Below are positions 21,875-31,021 of a DNA stretch of 64,000 nucleotides, in pieces; the first letter of the stretch is position 1; each line of letters starts with the position of its first letter. Below the pieces are notes generated by a model. That model was given only the letters and a program-made list of their open reading frames with translations. It was not told where the DNA came from and ran no database searches. Where the stretch lies: contig NW_025336401.1 in the NCBI RefSeq assembly GCF_004798865.1, forward strand, positions 1,987,795 through 2,051,794, read 5' to 3'. The stretch is from Varanus komodoensis (lineage: Eukaryota; Chordata; Lepidosauria; Squamata; Varanidae). The position numbers were made by a program, and so were the translations under genes.

Positions 21875-22270
21875 CAGTGGTGCCTCTGCTCACGGACTTA
21901 ATCCGTTCCAGGACTCTGGTCGTGGCCCAAATTGGTCGTGAGCCAAGTCAAATTCCCCCATAAGGTTCAATGTAAAGAAGGTTAATCTGTTCTGTAACTA
22001 TTTTTTTAATCAGAAAAATGTGAAGCAAAGTGACAACAACAAAGATTGTGGCCATCTCCCCCACACCGCCCAGCACGACCGCAATTGCGCCCGTCATCCC
22101 TGCATGAACGCAACCGCGGCCGTAGGCGGGCGCCCCCGGGCACGCTTGCGGGGGAGACGGGCGCAATCGTGATCGTCACCCAATGCAGAGTTCACAACCT
22201 GAGGCAAAATTTTTCAGAACTTTCTGTTCGTGGCCAGATTTGGTCATGAACTGAGGCGTTCGTGTAATGG
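21875..22270. mobile_element. Tigger-like non-autonomous DNA element (MITE), copy 1
   Basis: Starts CAGTGGTGCCTCTGCTCACG and ends GGTCATGAACTGAGGC plus a decayed terminus, so the ends are imperfect inverted repeats. TA lies on both flanks (21873-21874 and 22271-22272), as expected for Tc1/mariner-superfamily elements. It is 396 bp with no transposase. Internal landmarks such as 'ccataaggttcaatgtaaa' are shared with the copy at 54913. Confidence 0.75.
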
Positions 22271-22321
22271 TAATAATCCATTCTTATCTTAATGTCATAC
22301 ATTATTTATTTCGCTGATATA

Positions 22322-22792
22322 TGATTTATTTATTATCATATTTATATCCCACTTTTTTTAAGGGTCTCAAGATGGTTTGTACTATTCTCCTGTTCTCAAT
22401 CTTATCCCCACAACAACAACCCTGTGAGGTAGGGTGCCAGTGTGGCGTAGTGGTTAAGAGCATGGGACTGGGACTCCAGCGATCTGGGTTCGAGTCCCCA
22501 CTCAGCCATGGAGCCAACTGGGTGACTTTGGGCCAGTCACAGACTCTCAGCCCAACCTACCTCACAGGGTTGTTGTTGTGGGGATAAGATGGAGGAGGAG
22601 AATGATGTAAGCTGCCTTGAGCCCTTTGTAGGAAAAAGGCAGGATATAAATCGGGAAAAAATAAAAAAATAGGTCAGGCTGAGGGTCTGCAACTGGCTCA
22701 AAGCCACCCAGTCGGTTCCATGGCCAAGTGGGGACCAGAACCCGGATCACCTGAGTCCCAGCCCCGCACTCTTAACCACTACACCACACTGG
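22322..22792 (-). repeat. Sauria-type tRNA SINE, reverse strand, split by a later SINE
   Basis: The left part (22322-22434) is the tail half and the right part (22671-22792) the tRNA-derived half of one reverse-strand SINE. Removing the inner element leaves the usual order through 'cctgtgaggtagg' and 'caggctgagggtctgc'. It ends with the head sequence cttaaccactacaccacact. Confidence 0.85.
22435..22669 (+). repeat. Sauria-type tRNA SINE nested in the older one, intact Pol III boxes
   Basis: The order is gtgtggcgtagtggttaaga head, 'ggactgggactccagcgatc', the B box, then 'cccaacctacctcacagggt' and an A-rich tail. The A box is TGGCGTAGTGG (22443-22453) and the B box GGTTCGAGTCC (22487-22497); both fit the RNA polymerase III consensus. 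A short TAGG duplication flanks it (22430 and 22670). It looks younger than its host element. Confidence 0.88.
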
Positions 22793-22796
22793 TACT

Positions 22797-25700
22797 GTCT
22801 TGCCTTTCCCCATATCCAGTTGCTGTTGGTGGAGGGCTTGAATGACCCCCCCCCCCCGCCTCCCCTTCCTGCACAACATCTTGAGAGAAATCCATTGCCT
22901 CGTAATAGCTTAATTGCTTTAGTTTAACCCTTTCACCACTTTCGGTTAGGGCTCCGGCTGCCATCTGGCCAGGTGGCATCAGAAATAGAGGCTGTGGAGA
23001 ATTAAGAGCATTGACGGGTCGGGACGGACGTGCCCTTTGCCCAGCAAGAGACATTAAGGCTGCGGAATCTCGTTCCGGGTTTTTAATCTCGGGTCCTTCT
23101 GGGTTTGGTGCTCGGGTGTGGAGCGGCCAGCGTGGCAGGGAGGGGGCGCTGCTTGGGCCTGCGGCTGCTGCGGCTGCTCTGCAGCTTCTGGGAACGCAGG
23201 TTCCATTTCCTAAGCTCCCAGAGCTTCTCAGGGAATGCTTTGTGATATCCTGGGGAACTCCCTTCCTTCCCAGTGGAGCCCAGTGGGCAAGGAGCCCTGG
23301 AAAGGACCTTCATCCTTTGGCCATCAGCTGGCGCCGGTTTCCGAATTCCTGCCCGGCAGCTTTCTGTTTCCTTTCCCACTTGGAGGCACCTGTCAGTCTG
23401 CAGCAGGGTCGGCCTTGGGAATGCCGGCGCTTTGATGGGGTGGCCCTTCCTCTGACGAGCAGAGTTGGCTGGGCAGGCCCTAGCCAGGGGCCCACGGATC
23501 CCCCAGCTTGCCGCTGCCACGGCAGCCGTTTGGCTTGGCTACTGCGGCTCCCTCTGGCCTGGGCGACGGTGGTGCAGGGTGAGGCGAGGAGACGTCTGGC
23601 AGGCAAGCGGTGTCCCGATGGGCATGAAGACAGCGCCACGGAGGCAGTGGGGGACTCCGTGGGGGGGCCCGGAGGCTGCCTTGCCCGAGGGCCGTCATGG
23701 CCCCAGAGCCAGCCCTGCGCAGCCGCTGGAATGGGGGCCTTGCCAGCGAAAGCCTGCTGTGGGGCCGCTCAGCATCTCCTGCCCTGGGGGCTGCAGGGTT
23801 TGGGAGGACCAGCTGTGTCAGTTTCTGGCCCTTTTAATGTGCGGGCGCAGGCAAGGCCCCGGGAGCACCGTGTTGTGTTGCATCACTGTGCACGGGGGAA
23901 GCCCTTGCAGCGGGGCTGCCTCGGCCGGGGGGCAGCTGGGCGCTCTCTGGGGAAGCACCGGAGGCCTCTGGGATGCTCGGCTCGGCGCAGCCCAGTGCAG
24001 GGCGCCTGGTGCCAAGGGAGCAGCCGTGCTCCAAGCTTGTGCCAAGGCCGGCATCAGGAGGGGCTCGGTGCCCAGCCAACCTCCGTCCAGAGCAAAATCC
24101 CATGAGGAATTTTGCAGGAAGGCGCGACGGACCCCGAGCGGGAGGCCCTGGGCAGAGATCCCGCTCGGTGACGCTTGGGGCCATTGAGCTGGCCTTGGGG
24201 CGGGGAAAGCGGCCCCCAGAAGCGCGGCTCGTCCTCCGCGGGCGTCTGGGGGCTCTCCGGCGTGGGCTCGGCTGGGTGGATCGGGCTGTCTGAAGGCTCT
24301 GGCAGGAGCCAGGGGGCATTTAAACAAGGCACAAAGGGGCAGGGTCTGGCCCCCTTCCTGACTCCGGCCCCAGGGGCTGCTTTTCAGCCCCAAGCAGATA
24401 ATCCTGCCCTTTCTTTGTCTGGCGTGAGTGATTGCGGGGAGAGAAGTATGGCAGCCTTTGGGAGTGGGGGCTTCATTTGAATCACTGCACTAAATGGGCA
24501 CCTCAGAGCATGCGCAGAGTGTCTCCCTTTCAGCCTCTGATGGCTGATTCTCCGGTTGCAGGCTCCTTAAGCTAAGGGATGGGGAGCCCCACGCATGCAT
24601 GGGGGAGAGAAGCAAATGAATTCCCCCTCCTCGCTGTTTTCCTGATAGAAAGCTGGAACATGCACGGAACCACCCTGCGAGCTGGCAGCGCGTGCGCTTT
24701 AGCTCCACCTTAAGGGTACCATGCGCCTTTTTGCTACCTGGCCGCCTTCAGAGGGACCAAGCCAAAACTCCCAGCATGCCCTGGCATGGCAAGCTGAGGC
24801 ATGCAGGGACGTGTAGTCCAGCACAACCGCCTGTTCCATCCTCTGGGCAGCCAAGCCAGTGGCAAGCCCAGGGGCCCTCCTCGTAGGCCCGCGATGACAC
24901 CACAGCTGTTCGGCCAGTGGGATCGGAGGAGGCAGGGCAGGCTGGGGGTCTGAGTGAGGGGCAGGTGCTGCCCGCCCTTTGCTGAGCCTAGTGCTGCGTC
25001 TGGAGTGAGGGGGGGACCCCCAAGCCAGGGCCGCGCCCCTGATCTGCGGACTGCCCTGGTTCCCTGCGCAAGCCCCACCCGCTCCCCGCAACTTCCCTCC
25101 GGTTTTGATACCGCAGGTTTCGACGTTCCTTCAGGCCGGGCTCCGCTCGGGGTTTTGGGCCAGCGGCGGATGCATCTGAGTGGACGCACTTGGGCACTCT
25201 TTGTGTAATGTGTCGTCCAGAGAGATGCGCCTCAGCTACTCCGCTGCAGCCATTTTCAGGAGATCTGAGCAGGGTAAAACAGCTTTAGGGGCAGAGAGGG
25301 CCAGGAGTCGATGGCATTCCCGTCTGCAGCTCAGGCCGCTTGACTGAGTGGGCTGCTCTGCTGGGGATCAGAAGGCCCCCTTTCCCTGGAGAAAGATGGG
25401 CTGCTAGAACGGGGACTCGTGGTCCCGGACGTCCCCTCCATCCCCTGGGCGGCTCCACGGCTGGAACAGCTGCGCGGCAATCAGGTGCATCTCTGCAGAA
25501 CCTGTTGGAGAGCTGCCTGTCCACAGCAAAGCTTTTTATGGTATATCTTAAGCCCCACTTAAAATCTGGGATGGGTGACCGTGTTTAATGGCTTGGCTTT
25601 CCTTTTTTGCCTCATCACCTTAACAGTGCAAAAGCTAATTAAAGAGATTGCGTTTCACCTTAATGACGGCTGCAGACCACCCACAAGCCTCCCAGTAACC

Positions 25701-26507
25701 AAGATGAAATTGCCTTTGTGGATTAGAGTGGGGTGTGGGGATGGCAAGGAAAGGAAAACTCATTCACGTGCCCTGGTGTTCTTCGTTGAGGAAATGCGTC
25801 TGTGGCTTGTGCAAAAGCTGCCGTGTCTTTGGAGCCCCACATTTGACCCAGTATTAGCCTCCCAATAAGAGGGATATGATTTGCTGGAGGCTTTTGTTTG
25901 AAGCTGAAAGCACAAAGCGTTCTGGTGGCTCAGGCTGGAGGGCTGCGTTCAGAGGGACGCGCTCAGCGATGGCTTCAGGTGGCTTGGCTTTCACTGAGGA
26001 ATGCGGGCTGCTGTTTTTGAAAGCTGTGCAGAAAAGCCTCCAGAACAAGTTGGCATTAAGCACTTCCTCTCTGCTGTGTGACTGTGGAGGCTGGGCTTAG
26101 GCTTCCGCCATATGGTCTCTGTCTTTCTGTTATCTCCTTGGAACGATTTTCTATTCCTGCAGAGTAAACATGAAGAGCTCTGCCTGGATGACAGTGGGCC
26201 AGAGGCTGCCGGGGGTGTTCTGATGGCTTTGCAGGGGCAGCTGCAGCTACGCTGGGCAGGAAAAGCCGTTTTTGCCCTTGCACAACTGGCCACATTTTGC
26301 ACAAACAGAGCTTCCTATTCCTCTCGGAGGACCGTCAGGCCACATGCTCCTGGCAATCGCACGATGTGCTGAGCATTCTCCCCTGGAGACCCCCAGTTTT
26401 CTAACTTGGGGCTGCCAGGAGGGAGAGGTGGTCATGGGGGGTGCTAGATCGTGAAAAAATCCAGGACTCGGCACCAGCACCTGTGTTAGTTTGTAGATGC
26501 TGCAAAG
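22797..26507. other. DOCK11 intron 1, middle part, GC-rich
   Basis: Includes a CpG-rich block at about 23100-24300, where long frames open on both strands, and more ordinary sequence to 26507. No domain, splice-linked exon or clear repeat was recognised, apart from short palindromic-repeat-like bits near 24760. The CpG-rich block could be an intronic regulatory island. Confidence 0.45.
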
Positions 26508-27216
26508 CAGGGGTGTCCAACCTGCAGCCCGCGGGCCGTATGTGGCCCAGGATGGCTATGAATGAAGCCCAACTCAAAATCATAAACTTACTTAAAACAT
26601 CATGAGATTTTTTTGAGATGTGTTTTGCAACCCGGTTGCATGGTTCTCGAGCATGAACTGTGTAGACGACAACGTCATGTCACAATGTCACATAAAATAA
26701 ATGTGCGTATGCTCTCACTATCTGTGCGCATGTGTGGCTTCTGTTTCACGGCGGTGTGAGGCCTCCATTTGTGAGCAGCTCTTTTCAGGAATGAAACAAG
26801 CTAAGAGTAAAACTAGAACCAAAATATCTGATGAGCACCTTGAGAACTCCCTGAGAATTGCAACTATTTCCATCAAACCAACTCCTGATGCCTTCGTTTC
26901 TCAAATATCCCACTAGTTTTATGTTGCCCTCTTTTCTTTTACTTTTATAATACATTAGCAAAAATATCAATGAAGTTTTATTACTTCGATATGTTCATTT
27001 TCTGGATTAGGGTTTGCAAATGTGGGACCTGCTTGATGATTTTAAATTAGGATTTAAATAATTAGGATTATTATGTGAGGACTTTTTTGCTTATCAGTGG
27101 TGCCAGTTATGACACATACTATGCACAGACCTTTTCTTTGCTCGCCAGTTTCCATTAGTGTTTGTGCATTTAATGCGTGGCCCAAGCAGTTCTTCTTCCA
27201 ATGCCGGACGCCCCTG
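26508..27216 (+). mobile_element. hAT-Charlie-like DNA transposon, internally deleted, with transposase remnant
   Basis: Begins CAGGGGTGTCCAACCTGCAG and ends GGACGCCCCTG, giving an 11-base terminal inverted repeat with one mismatch. The ends match the Charlie pattern (cagcccgcgggccg..tgtggccc at the left; gtggcccaagcagttcttct at the right). The flanking 8-mers CTGCAAAG and CTGCTGGG agree at five positions, a decayed 8-bp duplication. It is 709 bp, far below an autonomous copy. Confidence 0.85.
26770..26916 (+). pseudogene. hAT transposase C-terminal fragment
   Basis: CEQLFSGMKQAKSKTRTKIS then DEHLENSLRIATISIKPTPD and AFVSQISH before a stop. This is the hAT dimerisation-region signature (CEQ.FS.MK..KSK.R....DEHL.N.LRIATT.I.P) found in Charlie/ZBED/GTF2IRD2-like proteins. 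Only this C-terminal piece remains. The open frame extends left to 26701 without recognisable similarity. Confidence 0.85.
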
Positions 27217-28528
27217 CTGCTGGGCGTGCGTGTGCCCTTGAAGGCTCCACCTCCTCAGGACAGTTGTGCAAGGAGAGACATTGGGAGAGGGGAGAGGCGG
27301 GCAATGGATTTCAGGAGAAAGAACCCCCCAGGGAGAAAGTCTGTGGGGCGGGGGGGGGGAGAGCAGCCAGAGGGGAAGCCCCTGTGGGCAAAGAAGCAAC
27401 TCCCCTGGCCCTTGATGCTCCTGTTTCGGCCGGCTCCTGTGGACGGCGGGCAGGGGGCATGCTTGAGATTTGGGGCTGCAGCAGCCCCCCTCCCCCGTGC
27501 ACCACCCCCGGCAGGCTTGGGCGCAGCCACCCCAGAGCAGCTGTTCCGAATGTGGCCTTCGAGGTCTTTGAGCCGCTGCTTCCGCAGGGAGGGGGCATCT
27601 TAATGCCTGCATGTTTGAATGGCTCCGAAACCGAAGGCGGAAGGACAGGGGGGCCACGTCGGAGACGGAAGGGCTCCATCGGGAGCCACGGCCAGGAGTG
27701 CGCGCCAGCTGAGCAGGGCTGCCGTGGGAGCCTCCGTTCGCAGGCTGGCCGCAGGTCAGAGGGAGCGTGGCCTTGATGGCACAAAGCAACAAGGTTGGAC
27801 TCCCCGTGGCCGGGCAGATGTTCCTGTCCCCTGGAGACCCCGGCTCCATCTTTGGCTGTAAGGAGAAGACCCCCCGGGCCCCCACCCCGACTATCCAGGC
27901 TTGCCACCGATCCGTCCCCATCCTGGTGTCCTCCACTGGCTGCAGCTCCCCTCCTCGTTGGCCCTGCTGATGGGATTTGTAGTCCAACGCGTCTGGAAGG
28001 TATTAGGTTGGGAGAAGGTGTGTGGCCAGGCGGGATCGCTGCGCAGAGGCGATTCCGGGAGGGAGGAGCCCAAAGTGGCAGCTCTAAGGAAGAACTGAAG
28101 CCCACCCCACGCGCGTGCGGCTTCCTGGCGCCTCTGGCCACGCCACGCCGCCTGACCAGTTCCTGACATCTCTCGCCCGGTTCGCTGTGCTTTTCTGCAG
28201 CCGCTGCGGATCCGAGCATGAACGCGCCTGGCGAACAGGGAGCCGGGAGTCCAGGCGAGCGCTTGCAGCCGCCAGGCGTCCGCCCCTCCTTGGGAAAGTC
28301 ACCCGGAATTCGGCTCAGAGGCATTTGCGAGTGCCCAGGAAGGTGCTGGCTCGGGAGGAACGGCTCAGCTCTTAGCTGACTGGTAAATCCATTCCCCGGC
28401 AAAGTGATCACCTCCAAGAATTCGAAGAATGTGCATTTGCCCGAAGAAAATGGCCAGCCGGGTCTAAAGTGCCTCTCTGTCGCCCTGTGCCGCGCTCTCG
28501 CGTTCACCGCTCCTCCGGGATATCAGTG
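27217..28528. other. DOCK11 intron 1, GC-rich stretch
   Basis: CpG-rich sequence with a palindromic-repeat copy near 27935-28020 (ttggccctgctgatgggatt, tagtccaa). Frames are open on both strands (minus-strand 398 residues) but without recognisable domains; an ATG at 28218 does not start DOCK11-like sequence. Confidence 0.45.
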
Positions 28529-28705
28529 CAGGGCCGTCTTAGCGCATGGGCCTGGTGGGCACTTGCCTGTGCGCCCCGTACTAATCTGTGTGTGTTAACC
28601 CTTGGAAAATTGGAAAACTTCCCAGATCAGCAGTAGTGCCAGTTGTCATAGGGGCCCCAGGACACTGCTTTGCCCGGGGCCCATCATGCTGTTAAGACAG
28701 CCCTG
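28529..28705. mobile_element. 177-bp hAT-type MITE with target-site duplication
   Basis: Terminal inverted repeats CAGGGCCGTCTTA and, read from the other end, CAGGGCTGTCTTA. The flanks TATCAGTG (28521-28528) and TGTCAGTG (28706-28713) agree at 7 of 8 positions, an 8-bp duplication typical of hAT elements. No coding capacity. Confidence 0.85.
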
Positions 28706-28849
28706 TGTCAGTGCGCCAGTCAGACTCGGCCGGGGCATGATTTTAAATCCGTCTCCTAACTGCACGTCATGGAGAGGATCCAGCCGCAGGAACAGAGGGC
28801 GTTGCACCGATTTTAGCAGGAAATACCGCTTGGCCCTGCTGTTTAGGAG

Positions 28850-28975
28850 GCCCCATCAAAGGACAGGAGGACAGGCCCCTGCCCTGAGGGGCTTACAGTC
28901 AGAGGTCCAAGATGACACAGAGGAAAATGAAGTACAGGAGTAAACAGGAATAAGTGATGCCTTTGTTTAGTGACA
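28850..28975. repeat. Short unclassified interspersed repeat
   Basis: The 'gcccctgccctgaggggctt' and 'acagtcagaggtccaagatg' motifs are common in reptile repeats of uncertain class. Boundaries and family are not certain. Confidence 0.3.
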
Positions 28976-29476
28976 TGTACTTAGCTGTTGTGAAACTGGA
29001 AAAGGTGTTGGTCAACACCCAGAGGGCGAACGCGGGAGGACGGAATCACTGAGAGCTCCCTGGGCTTGTTTTCTGGCGGGCGTTTTGGCTTGCACGGTCA
29101 TGCGTAACTGGGCTCTCGCCAGTCTCAAGCAAGGGCTGACCCTGGAACGCAGCTCACATGGCCCAGCCTTCTGGCTGAACTTCCAGCCTCCCCATAATTC
29201 TCTTATCAGGCTGCTCACAAACATCCTCTCTGCAGAACCAGCTGGATGCTTCCCAGCCGCAAGCAGAGTTGGCCACTTCCCGGGTTGCAGATGGCGTCTG
29301 CCTCATCACATGCCCTGGAGCAGCAAAGGAGATTTGCTGTTGCTGTGGATGGGCCGGGGTGGGGGGGTTGTTATGCAAACTCACCTTTTGCCTTTATTTA
29401 TGGGGGTCCTTTTCAGTCCAATAGTAGGGATTCCTTTTTGGGGGATGGGGTGCTAGAAGATGGCCATGTAAAAAGG

Positions 29477-30170
29477 ATCGTAGAATCATAGAAGAGTAGA
29501 GTTGGAAGGGGCCTTGAAGGTCATCAAGTCCAACCCCCTGCTGTTGTAGGACACCTAGTCACACCCTCCCACTCAGATGGCCGCCCAGTTTCTTTTTGAA
29601 TGCCTCCAGTGTGGGAGAGCCCCCCACCTCTCCAGGCGGCTGGTTCCACTGTTGCATTGCTCCGACCGTGAGGAAGCTTTTCCTCATATCTAGCCTGAAC
29701 CTGGGTTGTCACAGCTTGACTTGATTATTCCGTGTCCTGCACTCTGGCACCAGCAAGAAGAGATGAGAGACCTTCCTCTTCGTGACAGCCTTTGAGGGAC
29801 TTAAGGAGGGATTTCATGTCCCCCCTCAGTCTTCCCTTCTCCAGGCTGAACATGCCCGGGTCTCCCAGTCTGTCCTCACAGGGCAGAGTTTCCAAACCCT
29901 GGGTCATTTCTGTCGCCCTCCACTGGACCCTTTCTAATTTACCTGCATCTTTCTTCCATCTCGATGCCCAGAACTGGACACGGTATTCCAGGTGGGGTCT
30001 GCCTAGTGAGGAGTAAAGGGGAACTGCAACTACTTGTAATTTGGAAGTAATACTTCTGTTAATGCATCCCAAAATAGCATTTGCCCTTTTGATTCTACGA
30101 TACACCCACACCCCTGTGCAAAATGTGGACCTTACCAAAACTTCAATGTGTGTGTGTCTCTCACACGCAC
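29477..30170 (-). repeat. CR1 LINE, 3' part, reverse strand
   Basis: The minus-strand translation contains RIKRANAILGCINRSITSKL, VPLYSSLGRPHLEYRVQFWA and GLETLPCEDRLGDPGMFSLE, all hallmarks of the CR1 reverse-transcriptase C-terminus, followed by [20 protein letters not shown]-like sequence and the CR1 3' UTR (left end, atcatagaagagtagagttg). 5'-truncated, about 690 bp, in DOCK11 intron 1. Confidence 0.93.
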
Positions 30171-30534
30171 TGGATCCACAAGGCCATGCATCTGCAACCT
30201 ACACGTCTGTTGCGGCTTGCGGACCCTCATGGCGGTGGTCCTACGTAAAGTCCATTGCAGTCCACCACAAGAGCTGGGGGTTTTTTCCTGAAAGAAGGTG
30301 CAATGAAGCAGAGCAGCGAACGCAGAGGTTTTGCTTGCGGTGCCCCCGGAGGAGCAGCAGCTCAGGGCCAGTGCTTACGGCAGGGCAGTACCGCAGCTGC
30401 AAGGCTCGCTTCCCGGAGAGGTTTGGCTGCCTCCACATGGCTGTGCAGGCGCTGGTGTGGCAAGCAGGTGCTCTGTCTAATTTCTGATTGGGTGTGCTGA
30501 CAGGTCTGGTGCATAATTGTCATTTTGGAGTCAT

Positions 30535-30650
30535 CATTTTAATACTGTGGGTGGGGTGTCCTTTTTTCTCCGTGGGCTGTTAGCCACCCTGAGCTCTTTG
30601 CAAGGAAGGGGCATGGAATAAAACCATCCAGCAAACAAGCAAACCAAAGC
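30535..30650 (+). repeat. LINE/SINE 3' tail fragment
   Basis: The stretch reading 'gttagccaccctgagctctt' and 'gcatggaataaaa' fits the shared tail of lizard LINEs and SINEs. No body of an element is attached. Confidence 0.45.
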
Positions 30651-30904
30651 TTGCCGTGCTTCTGAGAGAGCTTGGCCCTCTTGCAATTACCATGCGATCA
30701 CCATCTTGCAGTCTTTCCCACAGTAACGTTAGTCAGTGCTGAATCCATTTTCCCGACGGGCAAGAAGCTGCCCTTTGTCTCCAGAAACGGTCGGTGGTGC
30801 GGGATCAGTACCAGTCATGCAGCCGGGACCAGAAACCTGCTGGGTTGCAGACTGTGGGAGGGAAGCAGTCTTGAGCGGCATTTTTCTGTCTTGTGTCCCA
30901 CCAG

Positions 30905-31021
30905 GAAAAAACGAAGGTGATTGAGCCCTTAGATTACGAGAATGTCATTGCCCAAAGGAAAGCACAGATCTACAGCGACCCGCTCCGGGACCTGCTCATG
31001 TTCCCCATGGAAGATGCATCT
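30905..31021 (+). CDS. DOCK11: DOCK11 exon 2
   Basis: 117 bp, phase 0 to 0: [20 protein letters not shown] through [10 protein letters not shown]. The acceptor is cccaccag and the donor TCT|gtgagt. This is the first DOCK11 coding sequence visible. Confidence 0.97.

Noticed and set aside
22443-22497. tRNA gene
   Set aside because: The A and B boxes belong to a tRNA-derived SINE with the SINE body and A-rich tail attached; no cloverleaf-ending tRNA is present.
23011-24105. 364-residue open frame in DOCK11 intron 1
   Set aside because: Overlapping frames are open on both strands, the composition follows GC content, and no domain, splice link or similarity is recognisable.
28218-28375. ATG-led frame (MNAPGEQGAG) as a possible DOCK11 first exon
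   Set aside because: No similarity to the conserved DOCK11 N-terminus (MAEVRKFTKRL) and no donor in the right phase was evident.
27311-28507. 398-residue minus-strand open frame
   Set aside because: No recognisable domain; the region is CpG-rich and other frames are open too. Treated as chance.
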